A stretch of 15,292 nt of DNA from Terriglobia bacterium (GTDB lineage Bacteria > Acidobacteriota > Terriglobia > UBA7540), in contig JASHYZ010000300.1 in assembly GCA_030042795.1 (NCBI GenBank), positions 1 through 15,292 on the forward strand, read 5' to 3'. Of this stretch, positions 1 to 7,757 are shown piece by piece (position 1 is the first letter of the stretch; each line of letters begins with the position of its first letter). A program made the translations under genes and the position numbers. A model generated the notes under the pieces. It did no database searches, was not told the DNA's origin, and was given only the letters and a program-made list of their open reading frames with translations.

Positions 1-962
1 TGCGCTTCGGCGAGATGCACGCCCGCATCGGCCAAAGCATAGGCAAGATCGTTTAAATTCAGAGCGTCTGGCTTGGCCGCAATCGACTCTGTGAACGCTG
101 CCAGGGCTTTGTCGCCTTCATTCAGTCCGAGATAGGCAAATCCCAATTGGCCTTCCACGTACGGCTGGTCGGATCTCGCTTTGAGTGATGATTTGAAGTG
201 GTCCACGGCCTCCTGATACTTTTTCTGATTCAAGAGCAGATAGCCGAGGTTTGCGTGAGCATCCCAATCGTCGGGACGCTGCTTCAGAAGTTCCTGCCAT
301 ATCTCCATCGCTTCCTGCTGATGCTTGATTCCCATGAGTTGCGACGCCAGCAATTTGTAGGGCTGTGTGTTGGCGGGGTTCAGAGCCAAGGCCTTGTGAA
401 GGTTTCCCATACCTTCACTAATTTCATTCCTGGCAAACTGGAGACTTGCCAGAACGAGCCACGCCTGCTCGTACGCAGGGTCCACTCTAACCGCCTGTTG
501 CAGGTCGTCGACAGCGGTGGCTGTGTCTCGGCGCAGGGAGGCTTCGTGAGCTTGGTTGAAAAGATCGAGAGCTTTGGGATCAGGAGCTTTCGCGGTTGCG
601 GCCGGCGCGGTTGCAGACACCAACTGAGTGTACAGTCCCCATCCGTCGCTCACGGTCTTCCAAAAGGACTTGTAATCCGCGCGCTGCGATGCCGGAACCT
701 CGCGCAGCTTCGTAACCAGTCGCCGCTCGACGCTGAGCACACCATCCTTGAAGCTATCCTTCGAGTGGTACTCGGCGAACTTTTGCTGAAGGTCCATATT
801 CGAGTTTAATTGCGGCGCATAACCATTAGGCAGTTCCAAACTGGAGCGCAGCGTAATCTCGCCGGGTTGCCCCAGTCTCACCGGTTTCAAGAGATCTTCA
901 GTTTTGTCACTCAACGGGGGCAGGGCAAACGGGGGCAGTGCCGCAGCGATACGCTTGTTCAC
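1..962 (-). pseudogene. C-terminal part (TPR repeats) of frameshifted DUF3857/transglutaminase-like protein, 3' partial
   Basis: The minus strand is open without a stop from about 980 down to base 1. It continues the DUF3857 protein encoded at 959-2509, but in another frame. The first in-frame codons read DYPDWVNKRIAAALPP, the expected continuation of that family, followed by about 100 residues of beta-rich tail. An Ala/Pro linker (SATAPAATAKAPDPK) then leads into roughly four TPR-like helical repeats, for example AHANLGYLLLNQKKYQEAVD and QLGFAYLGLNEGDKALAAF. TPRs in this position probably mediate protein-protein contacts in the periplasm. The piece runs off the left edge, so its stop is not visible. 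A GTG at 962-960 overlaps the TGA of the upstream piece (GTGA), so it could be made by termination-reinitiation. It could also simply be the tail of one gene whose frame was broken by a mutation or a base-calling error. I am sure of the homology and unsure whether a full-length protein is made. Confidence 0.75.
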
Positions 963-2509
963 CCAGTCCGGGTAATCCTTTTACGGGTGTAGTGGTACGA
1001 GTATTGGAAGGGTGACCCGGTGTCGTCCGGCGGGCTGACGCTGACATCGCTCACGTCACCCGCATATCCCATGGCGTAGGACATCGACTGGATCAGGTCC
1101 TTCCATTTGTCTTGAGGTGTATTGCGGAAAGCGGCGCGGAGGAAAATCTCGGTGTCGTTTCGGAAGGTCCATCGGACTTCGGCCTGGAGTGTACCGTCGT
1201 CGCTCAGCCTGCCTTTCACCTCCACCTGCTGTGAGCTCGGAAAAGGCAGATTTGCTGGAGTCGCCATGAGTACTGCGGGTTTACCGGGCCGGACAACCAA
1301 CGCCTGCTTATCGCGCAAATTGAAGGTGAGGTATCCAAAAGGCGCGACCTCGGTGGTGGTGTCGAGCCATACGGGACCGTCGGCCAGCGGTACCCGGCTG
1401 ATGACATGATCGAACTGGCCCGGAGAGGGAACGTCCGGATCCAGCTTGAGGGCGGAGTTGATCAAGACTGACTCCGATTCGATTCCGACGGCCTTTAGAA
1501 GCGTGGCCAGCAGCGTGTGCTTGTCTTTACAGTCGCCATAACCATTTTGGAATACGTCATCAGCGGCGTGAGGCTGGACGCGCCCGATGCCGAAGGAAAG
1601 ACTCACGTAGCGAAAATTGAGGGCGACGTAGTCGTAGAGGGCCTGTACCTTTTCCCGGTCTGATTTTGCATTCTTGGTGAGCTCAGCCGCTTTGGCGCGC
1701 AACTCTGGAGTCACCACCACCTGCTGATCTTCGAGTTCGCCCCACCAGTGACCCACCTCGTCCCAGCTCCCAAAAGTGGTGATCTGCACGGGCGGAGGCG
1801 GGAGTTCGTCGCTAAACTGAACGTCGGGCGCGGACCCTGTGTGAGAAGTCTTCCAAACATAAATAACCCGGCCGTTCTCCTCATGGATTACCGGTTTGAC
1901 GTCCGTACTCTTTACGTTAACCTTGCGGTTTCTGGGCAGGTTCACCTCCAGTTCCTCGTCCTGCACCGTGAATGTCTTGTTGAAGGCATAGCTTGCCCAG
2001 AACTGCCCAGGCACCAGCGGGTGATGGACGCGAATCAGGGCGTCATACTCCAGCCTGTCTCCTACGGCTAGACCACGCACCGTCACGTGCTGCTCGTGGT
2101 AGTCGCTGAACATCGGGGCTTCGCGCGTTATCTCCGCGGTGATATCCACGATATTGCCGGCTGGGGTCGGAACGACGGTGCCATCGGGTTTTCGCACGCG
2201 GACATAGGGAAAAGTCAACTCCTCGCTGGCGCTGCTATAGCCGACCGTCAAAAGCCCAAACTGCTTCACTGCGGCTTCGGAGAGAATCCGGACGGTGGAC
2301 GTGGTCTCGCGTGTACCCGTCCCGTCGTCTTCGAATCGCATCACAGTACGCATGCTTTCGACTACGAAAGCCTCAGGTTGCTTCTGTGGCACCGCGGTGC
2401 CCACCTGAGCCCGCGGAGCCGCACCGGCGGGCCTCTCTGACTGTCCTCCGGGCGCGGGTAACACACTTATGAGCGCAAGCCACGACAAGAGCACATTAAA
2501 TTTCAACAT
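959..2509 (-). CDS. Secreted DUF3857 / transglutaminase-like protein, N-terminal part (frameshifted)
   Basis: The 516-residue frame starts with a signal peptide (LLSWLALISVL core, residues 5-17) followed by an Ala/Gly/Gln-rich linker. A DUF3857 beta domain spans roughly residues 45-210. A transglutaminase-like cysteine-protease fold spans about 285-395, with a plausible catalytic triad: C327 in GYGDCKDKH, H368 in FDHVIS and D383 in WLDTTT. A further beta domain runs to the end. Proteins of this architecture are common in Acidobacteriota and Bacteroidota and usually continue into TPR repeats. The substrate is unknown, so protein cross-linking or proteolysis is only a guess. The frame ends at 959 in RITRTG, whereas the family continuation lies in the adjacent frame and is reached by adding one A in the minus-strand run at 982-979. 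The ATG at 2509-2507 is preceded after 1 base by a run of nine G, which must contain the Shine-Dalgarno sequence. The gene is divergent from the GH36 gene. Confidence 0.88.
   Translation of the reverse strand: MLKFNVLLSWLALISVLPAPGGQSERPAGAAPRAQVGTAVPQKQPEAFVVESMRTVMRFEDDGTGTRETTSTVRILSEAAVKQFGLLTVGYSSASEELTFPYVRVRKPDGTVVPTPAGNIVDITAEITREAPMFSDYHEQHVTVRGLAVGDRLEYDALIRVHHPLVPGQFWASYAFNKTFTVQDEELEVNLPRNRKVNVKSTDVKPVIHEENGRVIYVWKTSHTGSAPDVQFSDELPPPPVQITTFGSWDEVGHWWGELEDQQVVVTPELRAKAAELTKNAKSDREKVQALYDYVALNFRYVSLSFGIGRVQPHAADDVFQNGYGDCKDKHTLLATLLKAVGIESESVLINSALKLDPDVPSPGQFDHVISRVPLADGPVWLDTTTEVAPFGYLTFNLRDKQALVVRPGKPAVLMATPANLPFPSSQQVEVKGRLSDDGTLQAEVRWTFRNDTEIFLRAAFRNTPQDKWKDLIQSMSYAMGYAGDVSDVSVSPPDDTGSPFQYSYHYTRKRITRTG
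979..982 (-). other. Frameshift site in the DUF3857/TPR gene
   Basis: On the minus strand the coding sequence reads CGT AAA AGG ATT, with four A. Five A would give CGT AAA AAG GAT TAC CCG GAC TGG (RKKDYPDW) and join the two halves into one frame. The context TAAAAGG is not a canonical X-XXY-YYZ slippery heptamer, so programmed -1 frameshifting is poorly supported. A real indel or a sequencing error in a homopolymer is more likely. Confidence 0.8.
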
Positions 2510-2510
2510 T

Positions 2511-2519
2511 CCCCCCCCC
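2511..2519 (-). promoter_or_regulatory. Poly-G tract at the ribosome-binding site of the DUF3857 gene
   Basis: Nine consecutive C on the plus strand give G9 on the coding strand, separated from the ATG by one A. The run overlaps any Shine-Dalgarno pairing. Changes in its length would shift the effective spacing to the start codon. Confidence 0.5.
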
Positions 2520-2530
2520 TTGCCTGCCCT

Positions 2531-2536
2531 ATATTA
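2531..2536 (-). promoter_or_regulatory. Possible -10 element (TAATAT) for the DUF3857 gene
   Basis: On the minus strand TAATAT lies 21 bases upstream of the ATG at 2509. It is a good match to TATAAT, but no convincing -35 element sits 16-18 bases before it. The nearest TTGAAA is too far upstream. It is offered only as a candidate. Confidence 0.25.
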
Positions 2537-2559
2537 CCAGAGTCCGTTTCCGACCGGGT

Positions 2560-2589
2560 GGCGCATATATCGATTTTCAAGTATGCGCC
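2560..2589. promoter_or_regulatory. Perfect 8-bp inverted repeat in the divergent intergenic region
   Basis: GGCGCATA (2560-2567) and TATGCGCC (2582-2589) are exact reverse complements separated by 14 bases. The dyad lies between the divergently transcribed DUF3857 gene (start 2509) and the GH36 gene (start 2734). It is just upstream of the possible -10 of the former. The position fits an operator for a dimeric regulator, which is inference. The rest of the 2510-2733 interval holds no recognisable gene. Confidence 0.4.
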
Positions 2590-2733
2590 GTAAGGGGTGA
2601 GCATACCCACACAACAATGTCATCGCTACCCTGCGGCTGCTTTATCCCGCGCGCCCGTTCTGAGTCCGTGCAATTCTGCGAGCTTGCGCGTAAACTCTTG
2701 ATCTAAACTAGCTGAACCGTGAGGGAAGGTCAT

Positions 2734-4929
2734 ATGAGAAGAGCCATACACCAATCCTTTTTCAATTATTCCGCAGCATTCTTTTTGTTTGGGTTTGCGG
2801 CCCTAGCCTCTCCGGCGGCATCGAGGGCGGCCGTGCCGCTGCGGAACTCGAAGTTGTCGGTAGCCTTTAATCCTCAGAATGGATCCTACGAGATTCGCGC
2901 CGCCGGCCTCGAAGCGCCGGTGCTCGTGTCGGGGGTGGGGGCGGAGGTTGATCATCGGTGGCTGCGGTCAAGTGAGTATCCGCACCACAAAGAAACCGGG
3001 AGCGCGTTTAAGGACGAGTTGGGCAGCGGCCGACAGGATACCATCACTTTCACCGGGGTTGATTCCGAACCCGACGTGGTGTGCATCCTGCGTTTGTACA
3101 ACGATCTTCCCTATGGAACGGTCCAGGTCAAGGTCGTAAATCATACGTCAAAGGCCGCATCCGTTGAAGCTATCCGCGACGTCGACGCCATCGGCAACCC
3201 GCGAGTAAACCTGGGAGGGCCGGAAAGCGCCGATCGGGTTTTGCTGGAGGGTTTCACCGAAGATCCCACCATCAAGATCGGCGGTCTGGAACAAGCGCCC
3301 AAGGGAACCTATTTCGGAGTCGGCACAGGGCTGATTTACAACCTCGAAAGCAAGCAGAGCTTGCTGCTGGCGGCGTTCACAGCCGATCGGTTTATGACTT
3401 CAATGCATCTGAAGGTGCAGCAGCCCTCCGGAGGCGCGGCGGAGATCGGCTCCTTCACGGCCGATTCAACGGGCACAACGGAGGCCGTGGTTCTAAGGGA
3501 CCAAATCTCGCCGGAGCAACAGATCGAACTGAGCCTTCCGGTAGCGCCCGGCGAGGAGCTGAGTTCGGAACAAGTGATGTTCACCTCCGGTCCCGATTAC
3601 CACGCGCAACTGGAGGCGTATGGCGCGGCGGTTAAGCGCCTGCATCACGCACGCGTTTCCAGCGCCCCTCCGCTGGGATGGTGGAGCTGGACTGCATTTT
3701 ATTCCGGCGTCACCGCGAGCGATGTGCTGAACAATGCGCAGTGGTTGGCGGAGCACCTCAAACTGCTCGGCTACGACTACTGCCATGTGGATGAAGGATA
3801 CGAATTTGCCCGCGGAGACTATCTTGCTTTCAATACCGCACAATTCCCGGACGGGATGCAAAGCGTCGGCCACAAAGTTACGGCCATGGGTCTCAAATTG
3901 GCCATCTGGACGGCTCCTTTTGAGGTTTCTCAGCGCGCCTGGGTCTTTACTCACCACGAGAACTGGCTGGTGCATGACGCGCAGGGAAATCCCATCATGA
4001 TTGACCACGTGGAGCGGCATGGCGATCCGCTTTACGCGCTCGACACCACCAACCCCGCAGCGCAGGAGTATCTTCGCCACACGTACAAGACCGTAACGCA
4101 GGACTGGGGCGTGCGTTACATCAAGCTGGACTTCATGGATTCTTCGGCGATCGAGGGCTACTTCTACCGTCCCCATACGACAGCCCTTGAAGCCTTGCGC
4201 ATCGGCCTCCAAATCATTCGTGAGGCGGTAGGCGACCAGGTTCTGCTCGATAAAGATGGCAGCCCGATGCTGACTCCCGTCGGCCTAGTGGACGAAGGAC
4301 GCATCGCGCCGGACACGGGCCACTCGTTCAGAGCTAGCCGAGACGCGGACCCGAACATTGCGGCGCGCTACTACATGAACAGAACCTTCTATATCAGTGA
4401 CCCGGATGCCTACAACGTCTCGACACAAGTGGCGCGCGAGGAATCCTGGCATCGGTCGAGAAAGCCCATGACGCTGAACGAAGCTCAGGTTCAGGTTGTG
4501 CTGGCCGCGGTGGCCGGAGGAATGTACGACATTGGCGATAATCTGCCGCCGCTTGCGTCAGAGCCTGACCGTCTGGCCCTGATCGAGAATCGCGAGCTGC
4601 TCAAGATGGTGAATCTGCGGCGCGCCGCCAGGCCGGTGGATCTAATGAGCTTTGAAGCGGACGACCAGATTCCCAGCATCTACTTTCTGAAGGAGGACTC
4701 GCAGCAGTCCATGCTGGTGGTCTTCAACTTTACTGAGGCACCACGTTCGCACACGCTCGAGCTGAGCAGTCTGGGCCTGCCGCAGGGACATGCGTACAAA
4801 GCCTACGACGTTCTCAACTCGGATGCGCCGGTTGCCATCGAAGGGTCAAGCGTTGCAATCAACGCTCAGGCTCCACATTCGGTAAAGCTGATTAAAATCG
4901 TCGATAGTTCGGCGCCGCTGGCCCGTTGA
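2734..4929 (+). CDS. Secreted GH36-like (clan GH-D) alpha-galactosidase
   Basis: The protein is probably a glycoside hydrolase cleaving alpha-galactosides outside the cytoplasm. A signal peptide covers about residues 1-33 (hydrophobic FFLFGFAALASPAA, cleavage near SRAA). An N-terminal beta-sandwich covers about 35-300, followed by a (beta/alpha)8 barrel that begins at PLGWWSWTAF. Motifs typical of the clan are HVDEGYE, KLAIWTAPFE and YIKLDFMD. D466 in the last is the probable nucleophile. D527 in GRIAPDTG is the probable acid/base, and ISDPDAY follows. A small C-terminal beta domain ends the protein, for 731 residues in all. I chose the ATG at 2734 because AGGGAAGG lies 4-5 bases upstream. 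An in-frame GTG at 2719 would put that ribosome site inside the gene. The next gene, glgB, starts 16 bases after the stop, so the two are probably co-transcribed. The exact sugar specificity cannot be read from sequence, and other alpha-glycosidase activities of the clan are possible. Confidence 0.85.
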   Translation: MRRAIHQSFFNYSAAFFLFGFAALASPAASRAAVPLRNSKLSVAFNPQNGSYEIRAAGLEAPVLVSGVGAEVDHRWLRSSEYPHHKETGSAFKDELGSGRQDTITFTGVDSEPDVVCILRLYNDLPYGTVQVKVVNHTSKAASVEAIRDVDAIGNPRVNLGGPESADRVLLEGFTEDPTIKIGGLEQAPKGTYFGVGTGLIYNLESKQSLLLAAFTADRFMTSMHLKVQQPSGGAAEIGSFTADSTGTTEAVVLRDQISPEQQIELSLPVAPGEELSSEQVMFTSGPDYHAQLEAYGAAVKRLHHARVSSAPPLGWWSWTAFYSGVTASDVLNNAQWLAEHLKLLGYDYCHVDEGYEFARGDYLAFNTAQFPDGMQSVGHKVTAMGLKLAIWTAPFEVSQRAWVFTHHENWLVHDAQGNPIMIDHVERHGDPLYALDTTNPAAQEYLRHTYKTVTQDWGVRYIKLDFMDSSAIEGYFYRPHTTALEALRIGLQIIREAVGDQVLLDKDGSPMLTPVGLVDEGRIAPDTGHSFRASRDADPNIAARYYMNRTFYISDPDAYNVSTQVAREESWHRSRKPMTLNEAQVQVVLAAVAGGMYDIGDNLPPLASEPDRLALIENRELLKMVNLRRAARPVDLMSFEADDQIPSIYFLKEDSQQSMLVVFNFTEAPRSHTLELSSLGLPQGHAYKAYDVLNSDAPVAIEGSSVAINAQAPHSVKLIKIVDSSAPLAR

Positions 4930-4945
4930 GTGACCGGAGGTCTTT

Positions 4946-6907
4946 TTGAATCTCGATCGATCATCAACCACCACAACGATTGCCCCGGGAGGAGCCGTTA
5001 ACGGCTCAGACCGTTTTTCTCTCATCTCCGACGTTGACGTTCATCTTTTCAACGAGGGCACGCATTATCGCCTCTACGAGAAGCTAGGCGCCCATCCCGT
5101 TACCTGGAACGGCGTGCAAGGGACCTCTTTCGCAGTGTGGGCTCCGAACGCCGAGAGCGTCTCAGTGATGGGCGACTTCAATCTTTGGGACCCATCCAAC
5201 CAGCCTCTAGAAGCACTCGGTACGTCGGGAATCTGGGAAGGGTTTGTGCCGGGCGTCGGACCCGGCACGAAGTACAAGTACTTTGTTTCCTCGCGCTACC
5301 TTGGCTACCAAATCGATAAGACCGATCCTCTGGCGTTTTGGAACGAAGTACCACCGCGAACGGCCTCCGTAGTATGGGATCTCGGATACGCGTGGGGCGA
5401 CGACGCCTGGATGGGTTCCCGCCACACTCATAACTCCAGCGGCTCGCCCATTTCTATCTACGAAGTACATCTCGGCTCCTGGATGCGTTCGCCCGACAAC
5501 CCGGATGACTTCCTATCCTGCCGCGAGCTCGCACCCAAATTGGCCGAATATTGCCGCAGCATGGGCTTCACGCACGTGGAGTTGCTCCCCGTCATGGAGC
5601 ACCCGTATTACCCTTCGTGGGGATACCAGACGACGGGCTATTTCGCTTTTGCCAGCCGCTATGGGACTCCGCAGGACTTCATGTACTTCGTCGATCACCT
5701 GCATCAGCAGGGCATCGGGGTGATTCTGGACTGGGTGCCCTCGCACTTCCCGACCGACGGACACGGCCTCGGCTTCTTCGACGGAACGCACCTTTACGAG
5801 CACGCTGACCCGCGCAAAGGTTTCCATCCGGACTGGAAGAGCTTCATCTTCAACTATGACCGCAACGAGGTGCGCAGCTTCCTGCTTTCGAGCGCGCTCT
5901 TCTGGTTTGACCGCTATCACGTGGACGGCATGAGAGTGGACGCCGTGGCTTCCATGCTCTACTTGGACTATTCCCGCCAAGGGGGAGAGTGGATCCCCAA
6001 CGAGTTCGGTGGTCGTGAGAATCTCGGGGCTATCGGCTTTCTGCGCGAATTCAATCGGGCTGTTTACCACGAGCATCCGGCGGTGCAGACCATCGCAGAA
6101 GAGTCCACGGCGTGGCCCATGGTGTCGCGTCCGACCTATATCGGCGGGCTAGGCTTTGGCATGAAGTGGGATATGGGCTGGATGCATGACATGCTGGAAT
6201 ATATGTCGAAGGATCCCGTCCATCGCAAGTACCATCACAACAACCTGACCTTCCGCATGCTTTATGCTTTCACCGAGAATTTTGTGCTGGCGCTCTCGCA
6301 TGACGAAGTGGTTTACATGAAACGGTCGCTGCTCGACAAGATGCCCGGCGATGGTTGGCAGAAGTTCGCCAACTTGCGCCTGCTGTTCGGCTATATGTTC
6401 GGGCAACCCGGTAAGAAATTACTGTTTATGGGCGGAGAATTCGGGCAAGGATACGAATGGAATTACCGAGAAAGCCTGCAATGGCACCTGCTCGCCTACC
6501 CTCAACATCAGGGAGTGCAGCGTTGGGTACGCGACCTCAACTGCGCCTATGCCACGGAACCGGCGCTGCACGAGTTAGATTTTGATCCCGCCGGCTTCGA
6601 GTGGGTGGACTGCAACGACTCACAGCAGAGCACCATCAGCTTTATCCGCCGGGGCCGCTCCACAGGCGATGTGATCCTGGCGGTGTGCAACTTTACGCCG
6701 GTGCCGCGGGAGAGCTACCAGGTGGGCGTGCCGCGAGGCGGGTACTGGCAGGAAATCCTGAATAGCGACTCCGGCCACTATGGTGGCAGCGGTCTTGGCA
6801 ACAGCGGCGGCGTGGAAGCGTCAGCGACGTCCGTCCACGGCCGTCCATGCTCACTCAACATCGCCCTCCCGCCGCTCGGCATGCTGTACTTCAAGAGCGC
6901 GGACTGA
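4946..6907 (+). CDS. glgB: 1,4-alpha-glucan (glycogen) branching enzyme
   Basis: GlgB cuts alpha-1,4 glucan chains and reattaches them in alpha-1,6 linkage during cytoplasmic glycogen synthesis. The protein has 653 residues, a normal size for the shorter GH13_9 enzymes. A variable N-terminus (~1-35) is followed by a CBM48 domain (~40-150, with [18 protein letters not shown]). The GH13 barrel starts at IYEVHLGSW. Catalytic signatures are present: [10 protein letters not shown] (region I), GMRVDAV with nucleophile D332, IAEEST with the general acid at E385/E386, and LSHDEVV with D453. The C-terminal beta domain holds the usual [10 protein letters not shown]...GGVEA stretch. Translation most likely starts at TTG 4946, because GGAGG at 4936-4940 has ideal 5-base spacing. 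There is no terminator-like structure between this gene and the GH36 gene upstream. No other glg genes (glgA, glgC, glgP) are in the window. Confidence 0.96.
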   Translation: MNLDRSSTTTTIAPGGAVNGSDRFSLISDVDVHLFNEGTHYRLYEKLGAHPVTWNGVQGTSFAVWAPNAESVSVMGDFNLWDPSNQPLEALGTSGIWEGFVPGVGPGTKYKYFVSSRYLGYQIDKTDPLAFWNEVPPRTASVVWDLGYAWGDDAWMGSRHTHNSSGSPISIYEVHLGSWMRSPDNPDDFLSCRELAPKLAEYCRSMGFTHVELLPVMEHPYYPSWGYQTTGYFAFASRYGTPQDFMYFVDHLHQQGIGVILDWVPSHFPTDGHGLGFFDGTHLYEHADPRKGFHPDWKSFIFNYDRNEVRSFLLSSALFWFDRYHVDGMRVDAVASMLYLDYSRQGGEWIPNEFGGRENLGAIGFLREFNRAVYHEHPAVQTIAEESTAWPMVSRPTYIGGLGFGMKWDMGWMHDMLEYMSKDPVHRKYHHNNLTFRMLYAFTENFVLALSHDEVVYMKRSLLDKMPGDGWQKFANLRLLFGYMFGQPGKKLLFMGGEFGQGYEWNYRESLQWHLLAYPQHQGVQRWVRDLNCAYATEPALHELDFDPAGFEWVDCNDSQQSTISFIRRGRSTGDVILAVCNFTPVPRESYQVGVPRGGYWQEILNSDSGHYGGSGLGNSGGVEASATSVHGRPCSLNIALPPLGMLYFKSAD

Positions 6908-6930
6908 GACGACGTGTCAGGGCCCCGCGA

Positions 6931-6952
6931 TTTGAGCGACCCCTCGCTCAAA
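6931..6952. terminator. Possible bidirectional terminator hairpin between convergent glgB and cobA
   Basis: TTTGAGCG (6931-6938) pairs perfectly with CGCTCAAA (6945-6952) around a 6-base loop. It lies 23 bases after the glgB stop and overlaps the last codons and TGA of the convergent cobA gene. The stem is only half G/C and neither strand has a U-run after it, so it is a weak intrinsic terminator at best. Confidence 0.4.
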
Positions 6953-7757
6953 CCGCATGTGGACGGACAAAACCTTCGAGATCTGAGCGCAGCCACGGCA
7001 CGGACTGATTCCGAGGAGCACTCGCAGTTTCGCGGGCCGCTCTTGTAACATCACCGACCAGGAGAATATGAGGGGCAGGAGTGACTGGAAGCTCGGCGAG
7101 CGTATCGACGGTGGCGGAATAAGCGCGGCGGCTCTCTGTTGAGGCGCTCGACACCAGCAGGCATGGCGTCTCGCCCTTCACGCCCGCGGCTCGCAGACGC
7201 TCGCGAAGCTGCCCATAGTCTGGACCCGGCATATAAATCACCAGCGTCGTAGCATCGGAAATACCGCCCTCACTCGAATTCAGTGCCGGCCAACGATTCT
7301 CTATCTTTCCCGCGCCGGTGTGTCCGGTGAGGAAGACCACGGTGGAAGCGGAGCGCCGGTGAGTGAGTGAAATGCCGGCGCCCGCTGCTGCGGCACAGGC
7401 AGAGGTCACGCCAGGAACAATCTCGAAGTCCACTTCGGCACCCGCCAGCGCTTCAATTTCCTCACCACCGCGGCCGAATAGTCCCGGATCGCCTGACTTC
7501 AGGCGCACGACTGTGAACCCCTGCTGCGCAGCGGCGATCATGCGCGAATTGATTTCTGTCTGAGTCACCGATTTGCGCCCGCATCGCTTGCCGACACTCG
7601 ACACCTGCACCTCAGGCGGAACCAGCCTTAAGATCTCTGGAGACACAAGGTCGTCATGCAAAATTACGTCGGCTTCTCGCAGGACGCGCAGCGCCTTCAG
7701 GGTGAGCAACTCCGGGTCACCAGGTCCGGCGCCCACAAGATAGACTTTGCCTGTCAT
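6948..7757 (-). CDS. cobA: Uroporphyrinogen-III C-methyltransferase (SUMT)
   Basis: SUMT uses two SAM molecules to convert uroporphyrinogen III to precorrin-2, the branch-point intermediate for siroheme and cobalamin. The 269-residue protein is typical in length and carries the class-III tetrapyrrole methylase motifs. These are VYLVGAGPGDPELLTLKA at the N-terminus, RLKSGDPGLFGRGGEE (residues ~88-103), VPGVTSACAAAAGAGISLTHR, and a C-terminal HILLVGDV. It is the last gene of the sulfur/siroheme unit. Its ATG (7757-7755) overlaps the TGA of the preceding gene as ATGA, so the two are probably translationally coupled. The context (sulfite reductase, CysH, siroheme synthase) points to siroheme rather than B12. 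Together with its neighbour it reproduces the two halves of enterobacterial CysG in the same order but unfused, so cysG C-domain would be an equally valid name. Confidence 0.95.
   Translation of the reverse strand: MTGKVYLVGAGPGDPELLTLKALRVLREADVILHDDLVSPEILRLVPPEVQVSSVGKRCGRKSVTQTEINSRMIAAAQQGFTVVRLKSGDPGLFGRGGEEIEALAGAEVDFEIVPGVTSACAAAAGAGISLTHRRSASTVVFLTGHTGAGKIENRWPALNSSEGGISDATTLVIYMPGPDYGQLRERLRAAGVKGETPCLLVSSASTESRRAYSATVDTLAELPVTPAPHILLVGDVTRAARETASAPRNQSVPWLRSDLEGFVRPHAV

Noticed and set aside
198..809. 203-codon ORF on the plus strand
   Set aside because: It is antisense to the TPR region. The minus strand reads as clear TPR repeats with no stop, so the plus frame is a shadow.
975..990. 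Programmed -1 ribosomal frameshift in the DUF3857/TPR gene
   Set aside because: TAAAAGG does not fit X-XXY-YYZ slippage and no clear downstream stimulatory hairpin was found. A real indel or sequencing error is simpler.
2719..2733. Upstream GTG start for the GH36 gene
   Set aside because: It would place the strong AGGGAAGG ribosome site inside the gene and adds only five residues before the natural MRRA signal peptide start.
3493..4212. 239-codon ORF on the minus strand
   Set aside because: It is antisense to the GH36 catalytic barrel with its conserved motifs. Composition is shadow-like and there is no ribosome site worth noting.
5513..6076. 187-codon ORF on the minus strand
   Set aside because: It is antisense to the glgB catalytic domain, an obvious shadow of a strongly conserved gene.
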